64,000 nucleotides of DNA from PALSA-894 sp963734185. GTDB taxonomy: Bacteria > Pseudomonadota > Alphaproteobacteria > Rhizobiales > Xanthobacteraceae. The stretch lies in contig CAVTGA010000002.1 in NCBI GenBank assembly GCA_963734185.1, positions 620,001-684,000 of the forward strand, in the 5' to 3' direction. The notes beneath the pieces are model-generated. The model worked only from the letters and a program-made list of their open reading frames with translations, was not told the origin of the DNA and did not search any database. Position numbers and translations under genes: made by a program. Every line of letters starts with the position of its first letter. Within the stretch, counting starts at the first letter, position 1. Shown piece by piece: positions 60,947-64,000 of the stretch.

Positions 60947-61366
60947 CTACGGCTGCTCGACGGCGATGAACGACGCCACATAGCCGGCCGGCGCACCCTC
61001 CCCATGTGGCTTGGCGCGGATGACGGTGCCGACCAGCGCGGGGACCTGGTCCACGCCGTTCGGCCACTGGTAGGCCAGATAGCCGTGATAGTCGTATTCC
61101 CAGCCGTCGGTCTGGCTTTTCGGCCGTCCGGTCCCGACGATCGCGACGGTCAGCGGGGCGCCGGCGCTTGCGGGCGTGATCGTTCCTTGCAAGTCGAGCC
61201 CGCCGCCGTCCCAGTCGATCGCTCCCGTCAGCGTGGTCGGCGAGGGGATTTCGAAGGTGAACACAGCCTCGGCGAAGTAAAGGTCGAGCGCCTTCTTGGT
61301 ATCGTCGCCGACAAGATCGGGATTGTTGTGAAAGCTTCGATACGTCCATTTTCCGCCAAGTGACAT
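60947..61366 (-). CDS. Small beta-rich protein of unknown function
   Basis: 139 residues beginning MSLGGKWTYRSFHNNPDLVGD and continuing as alternating strands and turns (TLTGAIDWDGGGLDLQGTIT, YDYHGYLAYQWPNG, VGTVIRAKPHG). The pattern suggests a lipocalin- or avidin-like beta barrel, but no family was recognised and no signal peptide is present. It lies between the ABC operon and mosA, separated from mosA by a repeat. Confidence 0.7.
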   Translation of the reverse strand: MSLGGKWTYRSFHNNPDLVGDDTKKALDLYFAEAVFTFEIPSPTTLTGAIDWDGGGLDLQGTITPASAGAPLTVAIVGTGRPKSQTDGWEYDYHGYLAYQWPNGVDQVPALVGTVIRAKPHGEGAPAGYVASFIAVEQP

Positions 61367-61400
61367 GGTCGACCTCCTCGTTTGGTTTAGGTTTCCTACG

Positions 61401-61450
61401 TGGTCACGTTTTCTGCTGCGAACCGCTGCACACTTCGCCGGAAAACGCTC
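61401..61450. repeat. Palindromic repeat CGTTTTC...GAAAACG, copy 2
   Basis: Same element as 13365-13416 (CGTTTTCTGCTGCGAACCGC and CACTTCGCCGGAAAACG). Its edge reads CTCTAAG, where the CTA is the TAG stop of mosA on the minus strand. Confidence 0.75.
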
Positions 61451-62268
61451 TAAGCGTGGATCAGCGTGCCGACCGCTTCGCCGGCCAGCGCGCGGGACAG
61501 GTTGCCGGGCACGAGACCATTCACGATCCGGATGCTCTTGGCGAGCCTTGCGCGCGTCAGCAGTTGCAGCACGACCGGCTCGATCGGCAAGGTCGGCAGT
61601 TGCATGCGGATCAGATCGGCCGCGCGGATCTCAGGGATGAACCTGGCATCCGGATCCGTCTTCGGGTCGGCGGTATAGACCCCGTCCACGTCCTTCAGCA
61701 GGGTGATGGAGCGGGCGCCGAACACCTCGCCCATCAGATAGGAACCGGCATCGCCGCCGTGCGGTGGAATCTTGCCGAGCGCGGGCGGGTGTTCCCACAG
61801 GTCATAGGGCGGAATGCCGTTGAACACCGCGCCGCGCGCGGCCGCCAGCATGGCAGGCAGCAGCTGCACGATGAACGGCGCCTCCAGGTAGACGAAGCCC
61901 TGGCTCGCCAGCAGGCAGGACACCATGTAGGCGTTCTGCGCCGAGGATTTGGCCGCGAGCGTCGCAAGCGCACCGGTCGGCAGGCCGAGGTCGAGCCCGA
62001 CCGACAGGATGTGGCGCGCGCGCACGCCGGGGCCGACGCCGATCACCTGGGTGTAGTCGCCCTGATTCGCCACGATCTCGTCGAGCAGCGGAAGCACCGC
62101 CGTGTGGCCGCGGTCCATGATCGACAAGCCGCCGATCTGCACGACGTTGAGCTTGGGCAGAATGGCGCGGACCGGCGCTTCGGTGCTGGCAATCAACGCC
62201 TTGTCCATCAGCGACTCGCGCATCAGCCGCGAGGCCACATGTTGCGCGCCGGCCGCCTTGTCGTTCAT
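61450..62268 (-). CDS. mosA: Molybdenum storage protein subunit alpha-like (amino-acid-kinase fold)
   Basis: 272 residues, ATG 62268 overlapping mosB's stop (ATGA). The UMP-kinase-type fold shows VVQIGGLSIMDRGHTAVLPL, the phosphate loop GVGPGVRARHILSVGLDLGL and LKDVDGVYTADPKTDPD, all as in MosA of Azotobacter vinelandii. MoSto is an alpha3beta3 cage that stores polyoxomolybdate at the cost of ATP. The His-rich segment of the Azotobacter subunit (PPYHHHEF) reads PPYDLWEHPP here, so cluster binding may differ. The stop codon is provided by a dispersed repeat. Confidence 0.85.
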   Translation of the reverse strand: MNDKAAGAQHVASRLMRESLMDKALIASTEAPVRAILPKLNVVQIGGLSIMDRGHTAVLPLLDEIVANQGDYTQVIGVGPGVRARHILSVGLDLGLPTGALATLAAKSSAQNAYMVSCLLASQGFVYLEAPFIVQLLPAMLAAARGAVFNGIPPYDLWEHPPALGKIPPHGGDAGSYLMGEVFGARSITLLKDVDGVYTADPKTDPDARFIPEIRAADLIRMQLPTLPIEPVVLQLLTRARLAKSIRIVNGLVPGNLSRALAGEAVGTLIHA

Positions 62269-63113
62269 GGGGTCTGCTCCCGGGCGGCAGCATTGAAGAT
62301 GACGGTTCCGACCGGTTCGCCGTCGAGCGCGGCGGTGAGCTGTCCCGGCTTGAGGCCATTGACGAACTGGATTTCCTTGATGTTGCGCGCCGCCAGCATG
62401 TGTTCGAGGACGGCACGCTCGACGATGAGATCGTTCAGGTCCCGCGCCAGCAGCTCCTGTACGCTGATGCGCGCGATGTGCGTGGCCGTGGGATCCTTCT
62501 TCGGATCCGCGCTGTAAAGCCCATCTTCGTCCTTGACGAAGATCATCTTTCTGGCGCCGAACACCTCGGCGATGAGGAAGCATCCGGTATCGGTGCGCTC
62601 GGGCGGTATCCGGCCGACGCTCGGATTACCCTCCCAGAGCTTGTAGGGCGGCATGCCCTGGCAGATCACGGCGCCGCGCTCCATCAGGTAGTGCGGCAGC
62701 GAGGCGAAGCCCTCCGGCTCGATGAAGGCGATGCCGTGCTGCGCCAGCAGGTATTGCAGCATCTGCGCATTCTGCCAGGCGACCGCCGTGCCGAGCACCG
62801 TCAGGACCCCGACCGGCAGGCCGAGATCGATCGCCAGGCTGTAGACGTGGCGCGCGCGCGTGCCGGCGCCCGTGCCCAGGATCATCTTGTGCCGCTTCAG
62901 GTTGGCGATGATCTCGTCCACCACGGGGCCGACCGCGCTGCGGCCGCGGTCCATGATGCTCTGCCCGCCGATCTTGACCATGTTGACCCACGGCAGGATG
63001 GCGAAATTCGGCGTCGTCTCGGTGGCCCGCTGCAGCTGAGCGTCGCTGAGCGACCCCTCGACCAGCCGGCGCCCAAGCTCCGTCAACACAGCGTTTTCCA
63101 TGACATCCTGCAT
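62265..63113 (-). CDS. mosB: Molybdenum storage protein subunit beta-like
   Basis: 282 residues. ATG 63113 shares a base with the methyltransferase stop (TGATG). The fold matches MosB: MVKIGGQSIMDRGRSAVGPL, ILGTGAGTRARHVYSLAIDL, GMPPYKLWEGNPSVGRIPPE, MIFVKDEDGLYSADPKKDPT and the shared C-terminal VNGLKPGQLTAALDGEPVGT. It should assemble with MosA as the ATP-dependent molybdate store. Confidence 0.86.
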   Translation of the reverse strand: MQDVMENAVLTELGRRLVEGSLSDAQLQRATETTPNFAILPWVNMVKIGGQSIMDRGRSAVGPVVDEIIANLKRHKMILGTGAGTRARHVYSLAIDLGLPVGVLTVLGTAVAWQNAQMLQYLLAQHGIAFIEPEGFASLPHYLMERGAVICQGMPPYKLWEGNPSVGRIPPERTDTGCFLIAEVFGARKMIFVKDEDGLYSADPKKDPTATHIARISVQELLARDLNDLIVERAVLEHMLAARNIKEIQFVNGLKPGQLTAALDGEPVGTVIFNAAAREQTP

Positions 63114-63937
63114 CAGTGAACCACCTCGCCGAACCGATAGACGCGCAATTCGAACGCATGTTGCTCCGGAAAGACCGTATCGAGCGAGCCGTACGTCCGC
63201 ACCGCCCACGCGCTCAACCGCCGCAGCGCTTCTTCCCGCACCGGCTCCGGTAGCGCGGAGAACCGCGCACCATGGCGGTGACGCTCGAGGAAGCCGCGCG
63301 GGGTCCGCTCGGCATTCCAGGCCGCAGCGTCGATCCGGGTACGGCCCCCGGCCGCGTCGAGCGCGCGCTGGACGTCATCGCGCGCATTGGTCCCGTCGCG
63401 GCGAACCTTCATGTCATCGAGCAGCGAGGCAAGCTGCCGCTTCATTTGCGCGTCAAGGCCCTCGGCGGGAGCGATCGTCCGGCCGGTCATGATCGCACCA
63501 CTACGGCGCAACACGCGCTTGGCGTCGGCCAGGACCTCGCGCCAGCCGCTCATCCCGCCGAACACTTGGACCAGCAGGACGACATCGAAAGCCGCGTCAC
63601 GAAACGGCAGGCGCCGGGCGTCGGCGCGCACCAGCCACGGCGGGCAAGGGTTCCCCTCGCGCTGCGCGAACGCGCGCAGCATTCCGTGCGACAGGTCGAG
63701 GCCGACATAGTCGTCGCCGGCCGCGACGAACCGCGCGCCGATCCGCCCGGTCCCGGCGCCGAGATCGAGCAGGCGCGGCCGCGGGACGTCGACGCAAGCC
63801 AGCACCGCAGTCCGGATCGCGTCCGTCACGCCATCCGGCAAGGCGCGGTGGCGGTCGAAATGCGGCGCAGCGGCGTCATAGGTGGACGTCAGCACGATCC
63901 CATCGTCCACAATGTCACCGACGGCAGAGTTGGGCAC
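63113..63937 (-). CDS. Class I SAM-dependent methyltransferase
   Basis: 274 residues from GTG 63937. Motif I LLDLGAGTGRIGARF, motif II acidic (YVGLDLSHGML), then ADARRLPFRDAAFDVVLLVQ and the post-motif VLRRSGAIMTGRT. This is the UbiE/BioC-like small-molecule type. It is translationally coupled to mosB, which is unusual for a molybdenum-storage locus. Substrate unknown. Confidence 0.85.
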   Translation of the reverse strand: MPNSAVGDIVDDGIVLTSTYDAAAPHFDRHRALPDGVTDAIRTAVLACVDVPRPRLLDLGAGTGRIGARFVAAGDDYVGLDLSHGMLRAFAQREGNPCPPWLVRADARRLPFRDAAFDVVLLVQVFGGMSGWREVLADAKRVLRRSGAIMTGRTIAPAEGLDAQMKRQLASLLDDMKVRRDGTNARDDVQRALDAAGGRTRIDAAAWNAERTPRGFLERHRHGARFSALPEPVREEALRRLSAWAVRTYGSLDTVFPEQHAFELRVYRFGEVVH

Positions 63938-63942
63938 CCACG

Positions 63943-64000
63943 CTAGTGGTGCTTGACCAAGGTCGCGGCCGGCTTGCCGACCTGCACGCTGAACATCATG
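63943..64000 (-). CDS. 3' end of an upstream gene, truncated by the window edge
   Basis: A minus-strand frame enters from the window edge and ends in KPAATLVKHH at TAG 63943-63945, 5 bases before the methyltransferase start. Too short to identify. Its spacing suggests it belongs to the same operon as mosB and mosA. Confidence 0.45.
   Translation of the reverse strand, partial: MMFSVQVGKPAATLVKHH

Noticed and set aside
60947..61366. Avidin or lipocalin assignment
   Set aside because: Only a general beta-rich pattern; no biotin-site or lipocalin motif could be pointed to.

Overview
The window is about 64 kb of G+C-rich DNA with dense, mostly short-spaced operons. It looks like an alphaproteobacterium of the Hyphomicrobiales (Rhizobiales), probably Xanthobacteraceae or Nitrobacteraceae. 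The reasons are the many solute-binding proteins (two Bug/TctC, a DctP-like and several ABC types), CoA-transferase and MmgE/PrpD genes, molybdenum-storage genes, and several families of dispersed palindromic intergenic repeats of the kind common in Bradyrhizobium relatives. The genus call is inference. No rRNA, tRNA, CRISPR array, transposase or replication origin was seen.

Layout. 1-2.6 kb: the 3' part of a Bug solute-binding gene, a uronate-dehydrogenase-like epimerase, and a duplicated repeat carrying a copied gene fragment. 2.6-4.9 kb: a compact, lower-G+C island of five small winged-helix-like proteins (at least three clearly paralogous) followed by an HNH nuclease. 5-12.7 kb: GhrA-like reductase, two SDRs, an NTF2-like protein, a deleted GST pseudogene, a DUF1460 protein, a hipA-hipB pair in reversed order, and a retropepsin-like protease with a small partner. 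13.4-24.7 kb: a second Bug gene with MmgE/PrpD, a HIBADH-type dehydrogenase, a DedA protein, a cysteine hydrolase/double-GNAT pair, two paralogous LysR regulators, an XRE regulator, a crotonase and a CaiB-type CoA transferase. 24.7-31.1 kb: a peptide/nickel-type ABC importer (one permease frameshifted), a creatininase-family hydrolase and its solute-binding protein. 31.3-38.5 kb: ketopantoate-reductase-like protein, SDR, an excisionase-HTH/PBP regulator, an Aap-type amino-acid ABC importer without its ATPase, and an ACMSD-type amidohydrolase. 38.7-45.1 kb: a DctP-like protein without signal peptide, then a three-gene cassette: a 164-residue tandem-repeat peptide, a B12-type radical SAM enzyme of the RiPP-maturase class, and a 975-residue PRTase/AMMECR1-like/alpha-alpha-toroid fusion. 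45.1-54.3 kb: an Fbp/Pot-type ABC importer co-oriented with an inositol monophosphatase and iolG, divergent from iolD and iolE. 54.4-60.9 kb: MBL-fold and VOC proteins, a thiolase, and another Pot-type ABC importer. 60.9-64 kb: a small unknown protein, the molybdenum storage pair mosA/mosB, a methyltransferase and the 3' end of one more gene.

How the parts work together. Most of the window is uptake and catabolism of organic acids, amino acids, peptides and inositol compounds. The strongest candidate for an undescribed system is the 39.7-45.1 kb cassette: the repeat peptide ends 7 bases before a maturase whose family is known to modify ribosomal peptides, and the fusion protein follows. The second is the 2.6-4.9 kb winged-helix/HNH island. 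A structural curiosity is that several genes end on stop codons supplied by dispersed repeats.
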